From contig JXTC01000334.1 in NCBI GenBank assembly GCA_002914845.1, forward strand, positions 271,195-335,194: 64,000 bases of DNA. Reading direction: 5' to 3'. The notes beneath the pieces were generated by a model. The model searched no databases and was not told where the DNA came from. It saw only the letters and a program-made list of their open reading frames with translations. The position numbers and the translations under genes are program-made. Position 1 is the stretch's first letter; each line of letters begins with the position of its first letter. This document shows positions 1 through 11,732 of this stretch, one piece after another. This DNA comes from Trema orientale. Lineage: Eukaryota; Streptophyta; Magnoliopsida; Rosales; Cannabaceae.

Positions 1-1085
1 TAACTTACAACATTACGACAACCACTCTTTCCCATAACCTCCCACAACTCAAAGCACTCTCTGATCTTTCCCACTCGACAAAACCCATTGAGCATTGCAT
101 TGTATGTAACCACATCAGGCGAGACACCACTCTCAACCATATCTTTGTAAACTTTCTCAGCCCCATCGACATTTTTAGCTTCACACAGACCATGAATTAA
201 TGAACTAAAAGTAAATAAGTCATGTCCCCTCTCGTTCTTTCTCATCCTATTCCATATTTCCAAACTCTCGTTAAACTTCCTACATTTGCACAAACCGTTA
301 ATCATAACATTATAAGTCACAGCATTCGGATAAACAGTAGACGCTTCCAACAACCTCTCCCAAATCTCATTAGCCTTCTCAAAGTCCCCTTTTCTGAACA
401 ACTCATGAATCAAAATATTATAACACGTCACATCAGGGTCCACCCCTCTCTCCGGCATTTCGTCGAACATCTCCGACGCATCTTCCAAGTTCCCACTCTT
501 TGCAAGCGCATTGATCAAAGTACCATAGCTAAACACATTAGGTTTCAAACCATTATCCCACATCCAATTCAACAACATCTTCGCCTTCTCAAACTGCTGT
601 TTCTTACAAGAAATTTTGATCAAAATATTATAAGTCTGTAAATTTGGGGACAACCCCTGAGTAAGCAAATAAGCAAAATACGACTCAGCACGACCCCACT
701 GGTTTGACTCAGTGAAAGCATTAAGCAAAGAATTATACGACCTTATTTGGGGTTTACACCCAAAAATCTTGTCCATTCGTTGAAACACATCCAGAGCTTG
801 GTCAGGCATGGAGCTTTTCGCGTAGGCCTTAATCACCGTCAACGGAACATCTTCGGGGCACTCGCATTTCTGGGTCCGAATGAGCTCGACGACCCGACCC
901 ACGTGGCCTATGAGTTTCGGGTCGACCAGGCGGCGGAGGATGTGGTGGAAGACGGCGGAAGAGTGGGCGTAACTCGGGTCGCGACTCGCTGAGTAGAAGA
1001 GCGCGAGTGCGGTGTGAGGGTTCTTTTCGGCTTTGAGGAGTTTCAGAAGTTTCTTCGGAGGGAGGGATTTGGGGAATTCCACCAT
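1..1085 (-). CDS. P-class pentatricopeptide repeat protein, N-terminal part (At3g09060-like)
   Basis: About 361 codons are visible from the ATG at 1085, with no intron, before the frame leaves the window at base 1; the C-terminal part is missing. The start reads MVEFPKSLPPKKLLKLLKAE. From about residue 75 onward there are consecutive 35-residue PPR motifs with the usual cores (SYNSLLNAF, TYNILIKISCKK, SYGTLINALAKSG, CYNILIHELFRKG, TYNVMINGLCKC, TFSSLIHGLCEA, TYNAMLNGFCRVGK). From memory this is closely similar to Arabidopsis At3g09060 along its whole visible length. P-class PPR proteins bind organellar RNA in mitochondria or plastids and affect its stability, splicing or translation; the RNA target cannot be read here. 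I chose this start because it matches the homologue. Two ATGs lie upstream: a two-codon ORF (ATG GCG TAA, 1139-1131) and an out-of-frame ATG at 1128 whose ORF runs into the coding region. Confidence 0.93.
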   Translation of the reverse strand, partial: MVEFPKSLPPKKLLKLLKAEKNPHTALALFYSASRDPSYAHSSAVFHHILRRLVDPKLIGHVGRVVELIRTQKCECPEDVPLTVIKAYAKSSMPDQALDVFQRMDKIFGCKPQIRSYNSLLNAFTESNQWGRAESYFAYLLTQGLSPNLQTYNILIKISCKKQQFEKAKMLLNWMWDNGLKPNVFSYGTLINALAKSGNLEDASEMFDEMPERGVDPDVTCYNILIHELFRKGDFEKANEIWERLLEASTVYPNAVTYNVMINGLCKCRKFNESLEIWNRMRKNERGHDLFTFSSLIHGLCEAKNVDGAEKVYKDMVESGVSPDVVTYNAMLNGFCRVGKIRECFELWEVMGKSGCRNVVS

Positions 1086-4000
1086 GGCGGAGAGGCGAAA
1101 TTGAAATTCTAGGGTTTCTACTTCTCATTGTTACGCCATGGCTAAGGCTGGAGCACTAGAGCTCCACCGCGCAACGGTCGTATTCCTAATCGTTTAGGTT
1201 TGGGTTCTGATAGGTAAATGGGCCGAGTCATATCTGGGATTGGACTAAACCAAGAAGGCCCGGTTTACTTGATAAGCCCTTGGGCCTAACGTTACCTACT
1301 TCATATACGCGGACGAGAAATTTACACCGTACCCCTTTTTAAAACTTATTTTCATACATACCCATTTCTAATTTTTCTTTCAAAAAAACCCGTTTTTGTG
1401 GTCCATGTTTCATATAAAAAATACGAGCGGTCCATATTTATAATGTAAATTTTAATCCATGAGGTATACATTTCATATATAAATATGAACGGTATACATT
1501 TATAATGTAAATATTTACTACAGTTTAAATTTTTCATTATAAATGGTGTATATTTTAAAATATATGTCAATTTTTAGTGTAATTTTTATTATGAAATGTA
1601 GAACTCGGTATATATTTAATGCATTAAATGAATACTCTGGTCTACATTTTATGTGTAAAATAGTGGTAGTCTACATTTCTCTAAATAAAAATGGGGTATT
1701 TATGAAAATATAGTTTTGAAAACGGGTATTTATAAACTTTTCCCTATCTGGATTCCAGCCCACCTATTTTTGTGTTTTTTTTTTCCTTTTTTTACCATAT
1801 ATTGGGATAATGTTAGATTCGAGGTTTTTTCTTCTAAATAGTTTATCAGATTTTTTTTTTTTTTGGTTTTCCTTTGAGAATTCTTGAGAAGAAAAAAAGT
1901 GGAGTTTTACGTTAATTGATTTGATTTAATAGTTATAATAGGGCTAGGACAACTCCCTTTTCTACTCTTTCTTATCCACTTTCCTAGCACTCCTCTAATA
2001 GTTATACTTATTCTCTTTTTGGTTTGATCGTTACTTAAATTGAAAAGAGAGGAAGGTGGCAATTAGAATGACATCTCTCTTTGAGAGTTACCAAAACTTT
2101 CAATTCTACTAAGGAGGAATATTCCTTGGCCTTAACGAATCTAGCTACTAGTAAGGATTACATGGGATGTTGTTCCTAGCACTCTACACTCATGAACAGA
2201 GCGAGGATTTTTGTCTAATAGGAGCTAAAACTATATTTTTCTCTATTCTGTGGGTATTTTTATTTATTTTTTTGCTTTACAGTGGGGACTTTGTATGTAA
2301 TATAGGTTAAAATACTATAAATGCATGTGAATTATTAGCCTTTTTCAAAAGAAAAATTAAAATTTGGTGAGGACTTGAGAACAATGTCCCTTCGTTCTGT
2401 CTATATTGATAGGAATAAGTCTTCTCACTTAAGGCCCTCAAGAGAGTAATCCAGTACTTGATCTCGTGACCACGATCTTATGCTAACCAATCCTTATCAC
2501 TAGATAATCTCACTTATCACCTACCACATCATTAAGTTACTACTTCAAATAATTTGTCATGATATTTAGTATTTATTTAGTTTTGAAAGCAACATGCATA
2601 TTATTCTTGAATTAAACCGTTTTTATTTTGTTTTATTAAAAAAATAATAATAATAGAAACACTATTTGATAGGACGTGGTTCTAAAAACTAAAATCCATT
2701 GGTATAAACTATAATGGTATCCATAGTTTTGTAAGAAAATTTAAAAATTCTGATGTCTAACATTACTCTACCATAGATTATTCCCAACCAAAACACCAGG
2801 ACAGACTCTTAAAAGTTATTTTCTCATGTACTTCATGTTACTTGGTAGTTGCACGATGTGCAGATCTTCTTTGGCACTTTGGTGCGAACTGAGAAGGTGA
2901 CAATAAAGATGCTTTATTTCCAATAGTACTCAAAGCCTACCAAATCTTGGTGTAAATGCACTTGGAATTGCCCTTCCTCATCTCTTATTTAATTATTTCA
3001 TAAGACATATAAATATATATTGCATATTTGGGAGCCAAGATTATTGGTTTAAATGCACTAGAATCGTACATGGTTCATTCTTTTTGTGAAGGCGGTGTGG
3101 TTCGCTTAAAAGTTGCCAAGAATCATTAATAAAAACACACCAAGTTGCAAGTATTAAAGGAAGAAAAATCCAAATGCGGGTACATGAAATAAATAAACAA
3201 ACAAATAATGTCAAGAGCGAAATTATGTATCATTGTTGAGATTATTACACATGTGACTATGTGACAACAAAATTCATATCGATTCACAGACTACAACTAC
3301 GTAAGATTCATGTGGTCGCATAATTTACATATAATAGTACTAATACACTATCACTTTTGTTATACTTTGTTGTTAGTCAAACAGTACACACATGATTGAT
3401 TATTCAATACTAGAAGATAAAACAAAACAGTGCCCAATGCGGAAGTGCAGACATGAGAATACCACCGTTGACAATTAAGTTCACTGCTAAGCTTAAACAA
3501 ATGATTATTTATCCACTTGGCCATTGAGAGATAAAAGAGAAGTGGATTAGTAAATTCGGCATGCCATTGAGTTATGAGCCTTTTAATGTCTTTCTTTTTT
3601 TTTTCTTCCTTTTATTTACTCCATGAAGGAGCATGTTGGGATGTTTTCCTCCTCACTTTTTTGACTTTGGAGGCAAACCTTGTTGATCATATAGCTTTTT
3701 GCATATGCAGAGAAAAGGAGGAAAGCAAAATAGTCTCAAAACTTGGTGAGTGAAAAATGTTGATTAGTTTGATTCCTTCAACACCTTGGTGGGGAAATAA
3801 GAATCTTTGTTTTCCAGATGTAATCATTACTAAGTTGTTAAATTATTTTGGGTTCAATTCTCAGATAGAATTTCGTTTCTATCCTGGTTCAGTATATTGT
3901 GACAAAGTTTTTATAGCTTTTTTTTTCCCCTCTCCTCTTTTTCTTTTTCATTTGTTTTCTTTTCTTACCCCTTTTGCATGATTTGAGAAAACTTTTCCTT

Positions 4001-5746
4001 TTATCCCTCTTTTCTTCTTATTTTTCACTTTACCATTTGATCATACACTAGAGAATTCATACTTGGGTGCTGCATCCACGTAGTGAAGATAATGTTATTA
4101 AACTGCTTCATTAAAGAAGTCAATGATCCTCTTAATTGGTCACTCGTTATGTAATTGATGGCCAACCCAAAATTCATAAAGCAAGTAAAAACAAATAAGA
4201 CTTGATTAGAATAAGACATAATCTTGTGAATTTTGATAATGAAGGGAAGAATAAATGAACACTACAAGTTCCAAACACAGGTCACCTTATCACAAAATAT
4301 AGTAGAAGAGCAGAATAGAGTAAAGAAAATAAATAATATAACTGTACAAGTTCCAGCTATTACGAATACATTGACTTTTGCAGTAGCTTGTTGCAGCAAA
4401 GGTTTTTCTACTTCGTTGCTCTCTGAGATTAGAATACCTAATCGAGTTTATTATCTCCATTCAAATACACGCCTGTTCAAGAGGAGAAATTGCATAATCC
4501 CTTAACTTAGACGATTAGTAGAATGAATATAACCAATTAAGCCCCTGAAAATTAAACCAAATCAGGATGTTAAGACAAGCTTAGTTAAATAGATCCTACT
4601 ATCACTATCAGCTTAACCACTCTTGATAATAGAATATAACACAATCAACAAAACAAGCTTACTTGTGTTAAACCAAACACAAACCAGAAAATGAATCTGC
4701 AGAACTTATAGAGAGTAGATATATCAGATAAATAGACTTGACCAATAAGGGTCCAGACCTGTCAAGAATTGAACTCAAAGAAAAATAAACAGGCCGATAC
4801 TCTGAACAACATTTCAAACACAAGGTGGAAAAAATAATACTCACAATTGACCAAATACCATATCAGCAAAAACTGAAGTTGAATAGTTCCATATGATTAA
4901 GGTGTTTCTGTTCTGATACACAAGTGGGGTATAGCTGACGCTCCATTATGCAGTCGTCCTCAGGTCTTCACATTCCATGGGAGGATTACAGCTGCTTTGA
5001 CATAATGCAAAACAGTTTTTTAAGTGATACTGAAGAGGGAATGAAACGACTGTGCCATTGTGTCGTATAAGGACAAAAGTTTTGATCAGTTTGGTTCCCA
5101 AACAAGGACGAGGAATCAAACCGTATTCTACTACTGTCTTCGTATCAATCAATTTGAGACTCAAGTAGCAAAAACTCGGGTGGGGAAGATGAGCCCACCC
5201 TTATATCAATCACCTGCTTTCTTTTGGAATACATAACACGCCAAATACTGCAACAGAATGCTATTCCTTGAAACTACACCAAGGAGCCAATTTCTTGGAT
5301 AAGATAAAAAGTAAAGTTGAAAAGAAAGAAAAACTTAAGAAACATAATGAATCATCAAATTTTTTCCTCATAAAGTTCAGATTTTTTTTTTTCCATCTCC
5401 ACCATGTTACTTTTTACCTGGGTAAGAGACTGAAACGGCAAGAAATAAAGTAAAAGAACATAACCCATTTAACAAATGTATGATTAGAGACAAAAAACAC
5501 TGAAATTGTTGTTATTATAGTAAACTGAATAAGCATGCTAATCACAAGAAAGAAACAAATTTAAGGAATTTTTTTGTTTTTTTTAATAATCCAACCAACC
5601 AACCAACCATCAAGAAGAATACAAAGGCATGTGTGGTTTTACACAACAAAAGCAGCAAAATTAACGACATAAATTAATAACCCAAAAGAACAACATATGG
5701 ACCTTAGTTCTTCTCATTTTTCAGGTACTCTTTCTCTTTCTCTTTC
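1086..5746. other. Intergenic region between PPR and OPS genes
   Basis: AT-rich DNA without a supported gene. It contains a diverged inverted-repeat element (about 1325-1745) and a weak tRNA-like SINE remnant near 2400-2495. The rest is A/T-rich sequence with short open frames that resemble no protein I know. The 3' untranslated region of OPS must lie just below 5747. Confidence 0.6.
1325..1745. repeat. Diverged inverted-repeat (MITE-like) element
   Basis: The left end (AAAACTTATTTTCATACATA, then CCCATTT) pairs with the right end, whose reverse complement reads AAAACTATATTTTCATAAAT then ACCCCATTT. The arms are imperfect over roughly 70 bases. The interior is made of degenerate short repeats around 'GTATACATTTATAATGTAAA'. 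I could not find a clean target-site duplication, so the family is not assigned and the boundaries are approximate. Confidence 0.45.
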
Positions 5747-7801
5747 TCAATACAATCGCAGTACGCTTCTTGCTATGGATTGTGCGTGGCTGTACCCTCT
5801 CTTCCCATTTGCACTCCTCCGGCTGCTCCTCATTGGAGTCAAATAAAATCTCAGAAGTCCATTATCAATGTTGTTCGGCGAATACCTTGCGCTCCGGTTT
5901 CGCTCCAAAACGACATCGTCCTTCTTCTTCTTCGCATGCCCATTTGTCTCAGCGTTGCTCTTCCTCATGCTACCGAAAGACCCTCCGCCGAAGCCCTGAG
6001 AATTCCTCCAGCTGACACTGCTGTTGCTCCGGAACACCTTCGGATTGAATCCGCCCCGAACGTCGCCATTTCGATCACCTCGAAGCTCCGGCCACGACTC
6101 TGAGAACGACCTCTCTACCCCATTGGCTCTGCTGAACCGGTCCTCATCTTCGTCCTTGTTCCCACCTCGCCTGTGAATAAAGCCCCAAATGTTCCACGCC
6201 TTACTCCACCGGCGGGACTTCTTGGGCCCTTTTCTATCGCCATTACCCACCACCGAGGCCGAGTCTCGGAACCCCATATCGAAAGTCTCGGAGCAGTCAT
6301 CCCTCAAAGAATTCGAGTTGGAATCCCTCGAATCTCTATCCGGAACCACCAGTTTCGGCCCCGGTAAGTAATCAACCGTTGCCGGAGACACCTTCGCGTT
6401 CGAACTCGACTTCATCTCGTCCATCTCCGCCACCACAGCCGCAGCCGTCTTCCTTATCGAGTTCGACCGATCCAGGCTCCGCCGCCGTCTCGACGACGAG
6501 TCCGAATAGTAATCCCGGGTCTGCGCTGACCCGCCGGGAACCCCCTCGTCCTCATTGATGGGCTCTTCAACTGGGATTTGGTTATCTGACCTCAGAACAT
6601 GGACCGGAGGATCCTCCACCACCGAAACCATGGTGGGCATCTTCGGAAATGGCCGGCCGATCAAGTAGCCATCCCAGGAAGCTCGAGGCTCGTCGAAGGA
6701 GTATCTCGCGTCGTCGAACGACATCCGGCCCGCGTCGAGCGACATCCTCCCGGCGTCGAGTGAGAACCTCGGATCAGTATCGCAGGACCGTCGGCCGAAC
6801 CCGTAGTCGGCGATCTCCGACTGGGTTTCCCTGAACTGTCTCCCGATCGGCTTCTCGACCGGCAATGTGGCCGAACCGCCGCCGTTCTGGCGCTTCTTCA
6901 TCTTCTGCTTCTGCCTCCATTTCTGCAATTTCTTGCTGAAGACCGAAGCCGCGGACCAGAAACTACCCGCAATCTCCTTCAAATCCCTCTTCTTGGTCTG
7001 CGAATCGAGATCTATATGGTCCTTCATGGGCTTCAACTCCACCTCCTGAGCTCGCTCTGGCTGCTCTTCTGCTGCTACTTCTACTCCTACTTCTTCTTCC
7101 TCTTCCTCCTCTTCTTCCTCAACAATTTCCTCCACTCTCTCTTCGATCACATCCCCCACATTGGGTTCCTCACAAACCCTAATCTCGTCCCCGCCTTCGT
7201 CTACACTCTCCTCCTCTTCTTCTTCTTCCTCCTTGGACTCAAAGACAGGGCCTTGAACACTCGACGAAGCCCCTCCTCCTCCGATACTCCTAGCAGTCTC
7301 AACCTCAATCTCTCCAGCGCCAGAACCAGGCCTGGAAGAAGATGACTCCTTCTTACCAGGGTTTCGCTCGTCGTCCTGGTAGAAGAGGTTCCAGAGAGTG
7401 TTCCTAACCCTAACGTCACAGGACTTCCTCTGGGGCTCGAAGACGCCGGAGAACCCCTCGTTCTTGGAGGCCGAGAAAGACTTGGTTCGCCTGAGCTCGG
7501 GGAAAAACGAGGTGGGCCTGTTGCGGTTTCCGGAGGAGGGACCTGTGCCGGCGGTGGGGGGCTTGAAAATGGCCCTAAGGGCGGCGGCGGCGGTGGAGGT
7601 GGTGGGGGGCTTTCGAGAGGAGGAAGCAGCGGAAGCCGAGGAGGAGTGATCGAGTACGGCGAGGCGCTCGCAAAGGCATGAGGGGCAGAAGCCGGTGAAG
7701 GACTCGTCTGGGTGGCGGTCGCAGGAGGTGGAGGGACGGTGGGGCTGCTGCTGCGGCGGCGGCTGAGGCGGTAATGGTGGTGCTTCAGTGCTCGGATTCA
7801 T
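5747..7801 (-). CDS. OPS: OCTOPUS, polar plasma-membrane regulator of phloem (UPF0503/DUF740)
   Basis: A single-exon frame of 684 residues matches the length of Arabidopsis OPS (At3g09070) and begins MNPSTEAPP. Visible landmarks are a proline/glutamine-rich N-terminus; a conserved Cys-rich segment (C27, then GFCPSCLCERL with C39, C42, C44); FFPELRRTKSFSASKNEG and GVFEPQRKSCDVRVRNTLW; and a long Glu-rich acidic region around residues 190-245. Further along are SFWSAASVFSKKLQKWRQ followed by a basic run, a Ser-Asp repeat block (FSLDAGRMSLDAGRMSFDD), and a conserved basic C-terminus ending SIARSVLRLY. In Arabidopsis OPS sits on the apical plasma membrane of provascular and sieve-element precursor cells and promotes phloem differentiation; function here is inferred from similarity. 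No transmembrane helix is seen, so membrane attachment is presumably peripheral or lipid-mediated. The coding region is markedly more GC-rich than its surroundings. Confidence 0.96.
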   Translation of the reverse strand: MNPSTEAPPLPPQPPPQQQPHRPSTSCDRHPDESFTGFCPSCLCERLAVLDHSSSASAASSSRKPPTTSTAAAALRAIFKPPTAGTGPSSGNRNRPTSFFPELRRTKSFSASKNEGFSGVFEPQRKSCDVRVRNTLWNLFYQDDERNPGKKESSSSRPGSGAGEIEVETARSIGGGGASSSVQGPVFESKEEEEEEEESVDEGGDEIRVCEEPNVGDVIEERVEEIVEEEEEEEEEEVGVEVAAEEQPERAQEVELKPMKDHIDLDSQTKKRDLKEIAGSFWSAASVFSKKLQKWRQKQKMKKRQNGGGSATLPVEKPIGRQFRETQSEIADYGFGRRSCDTDPRFSLDAGRMSLDAGRMSFDDARYSFDEPRASWDGYLIGRPFPKMPTMVSVVEDPPVHVLRSDNQIPVEEPINEDEGVPGGSAQTRDYYSDSSSRRRRSLDRSNSIRKTAAAVVAEMDEMKSSSNAKVSPATVDYLPGPKLVVPDRDSRDSNSNSLRDDCSETFDMGFRDSASVVGNGDRKGPKKSRRWSKAWNIWGFIHRRGGNKDEDEDRFSRANGVERSFSESWPELRGDRNGDVRGGFNPKVFRSNSSVSWRNSQGFGGGSFGSMRKSNAETNGHAKKKKDDVVLERNRSARYSPNNIDNGLLRFYLTPMRSSRRSANGKRGYSHAQSIARSVLRLY

Positions 7802-8826
7802 AACCGGTTATGGTGGTCTGTAATCCCCACTCTGCTGCTCATGTTCCGGTGAAAAAGAAGAGAGAGAAAGCTTTAGAGTGATGTGATGAGAGAGAGAAGA
7901 GACTGAGAGACTGAGTTTTGGGTTTGAGTAAGAGGAACTCGGAACTGTTTGGTTCCAACGGACAGTGGTGAGAAAGTGTGTGAGAAAGTGAAGGAAAATG
8001 AAAACAACGGCAAATTAAATGAAAAGGAAATAAAAGATGTGATATTTTAGGGGAATTAATATTTAATTAAAATAATAATAATAATTAAAGAAAGACAGAA
8101 AAAAATGTCTGAGTTTTGAGAATTACTGAATTAGTATGGCCCACCCACCGTCTCTTTCTCTCTCTAGAGGTACTCGTTTATGAAAAGACAATTTTGGGCC
8201 TAGTAGTCCAGTGAATCTCTAACCGAGGTCAGCTAGGACCTGTTTGTTTGGCAAGCTGGATTTTGCTTCCAACAATTAAATCTAATATTCATAATATTTC
8301 AGAAATGGTAGTTTAACATTAAGATTCAACAATATGCAAATCTCTTTATGGAATTTTATTAAAATGTGACACTTAAAAATTGTGCATTATTTACCAAGAG
8401 TCAATACTTCATATTGAATTTTGAGTTGATATTATTGAATTGGTGATCTCTCAGTATTAGCTAGAGTCATTATAGCTAACACATTGTTAGAAAAAAATAA
8501 TAATTATTTTTTTAAAATGTATAGATTATACCAAAAAAGTTCCTTAATAAGGAGGGTTGGGCTAGACTAACCTGAGAAAGCAAAGGGGAGTATCAATAGC
8601 AAAAGGGAAAGGTGGATTTGGGATAAAGAGGTGCTCAAATTACTTTCCTTTTTTTTTTTAGCTCATTTTTCTTTTCTTTTTTTTTCTCTGATTTCTACTT
8701 TGGATTTTCAAAGATTCCTGTCGAGAGAAGGAAAAAAGCAAAAGCAAATCACGCCATCACTATGGGAGAGTTGGAGAGAGAGAGAGAAGAAGAGGAGGAG
8801 GAGGTGGGGGTGGCTCAGCTCAGTCT

Positions 8827-8842
8827 GTCTCTCTCTCTCTCT
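8827..8842. repeat. (CT)n microsatellite in a pyrimidine-rich tract
   Basis: A short CT run sits inside a longer C/T-rich block (about 8827-8930), directly after a GA-rich block at 8768-8800. Open frames across it are low-complexity and not credible as proteins. Confidence 0.7.
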
Positions 8843-9593
8843 CCTCCTTTCTCTTTCTCACACTTCGCTTTCTTTCTTTCTTTCTCCTTTTCTTTCCTTT
8901 TCCCTCTTTTTCTTTTTCCTGTTTTGGGCTCTTTTTGTTTTTCGGCCCTTCTCTTCTTTCCCCTCCCAAACAGCTCCTAATATGCTATATCATCGTTGTA
9001 TGGTCTTCCCACTTTGGATTTATGTTGATGGATTAATACCAAACGACACAAAAACAACATTTTCAGCCAAAAAAAAAAAAAACAAAAAACAAAAATGATG
9101 TTTGCCCAAACGCTCCCAAACTTCACTTCAGCCCCAACAAAAAAAGAAAACAAAAAAACAAAAAAACAAAAAACAAAAGCCTCATGTCCTCTCATAGTTA
9201 GATAAATCCAAAAACGAAGTCGTTCCACAGCTTCTTTTTGCCTCATCTGAAGTTTGACATCTTAGTTAGCATGTTTTTGTTGGTTTTTCACTCTTCAACT
9301 TTATATTTGACACTAATAGTGTTTGAACACAATTAATTAGGTTTAATAATCATGTTTATAATATTTCACATGCAATGTATGAGACTCGCTTGCTCCCAAA
9401 ATTTTCTGTACGTAAAATCGGTGTAATATATTATCCTGGATGAGGTACTCTCAACTTTAGTAGTGCTGACTAGCATCGTTCTAGCACACGGTATATTTTT
9501 CTGATGCCCCGAGTAATGTTGATGTGTAGCAATTATTCATACATGACAAAAATTTAAACCCACGCGCTAACAGGGTAATTAGGTGCTATACTT

Positions 9594-9792
9594 CTTTTTT
9601 TTTAAAAAAAAAAGTGGAACTTAACTAATAACTTTCACTTATTACAAATTAAAAGAAAATACCTACTACTACTCAATATTCACCCCACCTCATTAGGGAT
9701 AATAGACTTTCACGCCTACCCCTGGTGTGACTCGAACCTAGGACCGAGATCCTAGATAGTGGGTTACTACTTGAGCCAACCCACTTCGTCAA
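9594..9792 (-). mobile_element. tRNA-derived SINE, about 199 bp
   Basis: The minus strand shows a box-A-like TGGCTCAAGTAGT followed about 40 bases later by a box-B-like GGTTCGAGTCACACC, the internal RNA polymerase III promoter layout of plant SINEs. The 3' end is a T/A homopolymer tail (9594-9613). The body is bracketed by an 18-bp direct repeat with one mismatch: TAATTAGGTGCTATACTT at 9576-9593 and TAATTAGGTGTTATACTT at 9793-9810. That is a typical target-site duplication for LINE-mobilised SINEs and indicates a fairly recent insertion. It is not a tRNA gene because it cannot form an acceptor stem around the boxes. Confidence 0.85.
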
Positions 9793-11260
9793 TAATTAGG
9801 TGTTATACTTAGGAATACTAACAATGCTATATAACAGAACCTATATTCTAATCGAATATTAGTATTCTTATTTACAAACAATGAATTGATAAGACATTAT
9901 TTATAACTTAAATCCACCTAATCAACTTTTTAATTTTATCATTTTCGTTTTAATTTTTAATACGGTGATCCCCATTCTCAAAAATATTGTGTTGAAAATT
10001 ATTGGTTTACAATATGCTATATATTTTTTGTTTTTTGTTTTTTGTTTTTTTGGCTTATTTGTCCCCAATATCCTAATTTTTTCCCTTATTTGTGTTCTGA
10101 GAATGGGACTTGAGCTTGGGTTGGCTTTATGTTGGCTTTGCCTTTTTACATATGGTAAAGGAATGGGTGAATGGGTGTACGTGATGTGTGTCTGCTCACA
10201 AAGGAAAGGAGTTGATCAAGAGTCCCTTCCTAAAAACACAAAAATGGAATCAACCAAGCAGATGGTGAAAGCCACAGGTTCCCTTGATCCATTTCTTCAA
10301 AAGGGAAACCTACCTTTTTCATTAACTTGGTTCAAATGTATCTATCTATATATATATATATACACATACATATAGAACTCTCCCAAAGCAATTTGACCTT
10401 GTTTCATCCTTTGATTACTTCTTGTTTCCAAATCCACGTTTAACACTAGTTGCCTTACACAGTCATCTATGCAAGTGTTAATAAGCATCATTTGAGATAT
10501 ATTTGGTTTTGAATCTTCGCCTTGTTATATATAATTTATCTTATGTTTTGACTTTTTACCCCCATTTGACAGTTCATATGAGGGCTAAGCTTTGATTAAA
10601 ACGTGTCTACATAGAGATCAGAAAATATAGTTAATTACTACTTATATTAGTAATGAAGTGCTAATAACTCTTTCCCTGTTCCAACTTTTAGATGATAAAC
10701 CTAATTCAAAGACTAGTAAATTAACATCAACACTAGAATAGAAAGAGAATATTGTAAAACATGAATGTTCATTTTTGGAATTGAAGAGCTTTATCAGGAG
10801 TCCTAGCCTTAAGTCCGCAAAATAGGATATAGAAAAGAGGAATAAAAAAAATTATAGAATCGATGTAAGGGGGACATGAATTAAAAAATGAATGACAGAG
10901 ACCGAAAAAAAAAATGATAGTAAGTGTTGAATAATTTCCAGCTTGGGACTTTGGTTTTGTTTTTATTTTTATTTTTGTTTCTTTTTTGGCATGGAAATTA
11001 GAAATTCCAGGTTGGTATTTTAGTAAAATAATTGGGGAATGAGTGCGCACGTGTCGATGTACGGATTACGTATTCGCATGATGCATGTAGGTAGGTATTT
11101 TAACAAGTCATCTTTGTCATTCCTGATTAGACCCGTATTTGACGCCTCCAAAGTTTGGGCCCACTCCGTAGAGTACACTCTACATCTCTACTCTAGCGCA
11201 TTCCACCGCTGGTGATTGAAAGCTGCATTATCGGCAAAAATTACAAGTAAATAAAATTAT

Positions 11261-11655
11261 GGGTTAATGACAAATAAATACCCTTACTTTTGACTTTTCT
11301 GCAAAAAAAAATCCTCACTTTTCAATTTTACAAAATAATACCTGACATTTTAAGTTTATGCAAATTTATACTCTATAATAGTTTTATATTTGTTTTTTTT
11401 TTTCAAAATTTTAAAAATTAAAACTTAAATAAAGTAACAATAAATTATTTTTAGGAATTATATTTGCATTTAATAATTTTTTATTAGGTTAGTAAGGGTA
11501 GAATTGTCTTCTTACTATTAAAATAACAAATTATCAATCATAGGGTATAAATTTGCATAAATTTGAAATGTCAGGGTATTATTTTACAAAATTGAAAAGT
11601 GAGGATTTTTTTTGCAGAAAAGTCAAAAGTAAGGGTATTTATTTGTCAATATCCC
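11261..11655. mobile_element. Mutator-type MITE with long TIRs and 9-bp TSD
   Basis: The 395-bp element starts GGGTTAATGACAAATAAATA and its other end, reverse-complemented, starts GGGATATTGACAAATAAATA. The arms match over more than 100 bases, including ACCCTTACTTTTGACTTTTC and AATCCTCACTTTTCAATTTT. The flanks are a perfect 9-bp duplication, TAAAATTAT (11252-11260 and 11656-11664), the signature of Mutator-like elements. There is no coding capacity, so it is non-autonomous. The high arm identity suggests a young insertion. Confidence 0.88.
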
Positions 11656-11732
11656 TAAAATTATAATTTGTATTATCACGTGTGGCAGATATTTACATTT
11701 AGAACAATTCTATAGACATTAGTAGTGTCCAG

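Noticed and set aside
2395-2495. SINE-like boxes (GGTTAGCATAAG, GGTCACGAGATCAAGT on the minus strand)
   Set aside because: No flanking duplication or tail could be found, so it is noted only as a weak remnant within the intergenic entry.
7016-7345. Open frames on the plus strand across the OPS coding region
   Set aside because: They are antisense to the Glu-rich and Ser-rich OPS sequence and have simple Leu/Phe/Ser composition; OPS itself matches a known protein along its full length.
8631-9098. 155-codon plus-strand frame upstream of OPS
   Set aside because: It runs through T-rich, GA-rich and CT-rich low-complexity DNA with no recognisable motif.
9700-9780. tRNA-like GGTTCGA box suggesting a tRNA gene (also at 32850 and 42500)
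   Set aside because: No cloverleaf with acceptor stem can be drawn. Poly-T/A tails and long direct repeats mark them as SINEs.
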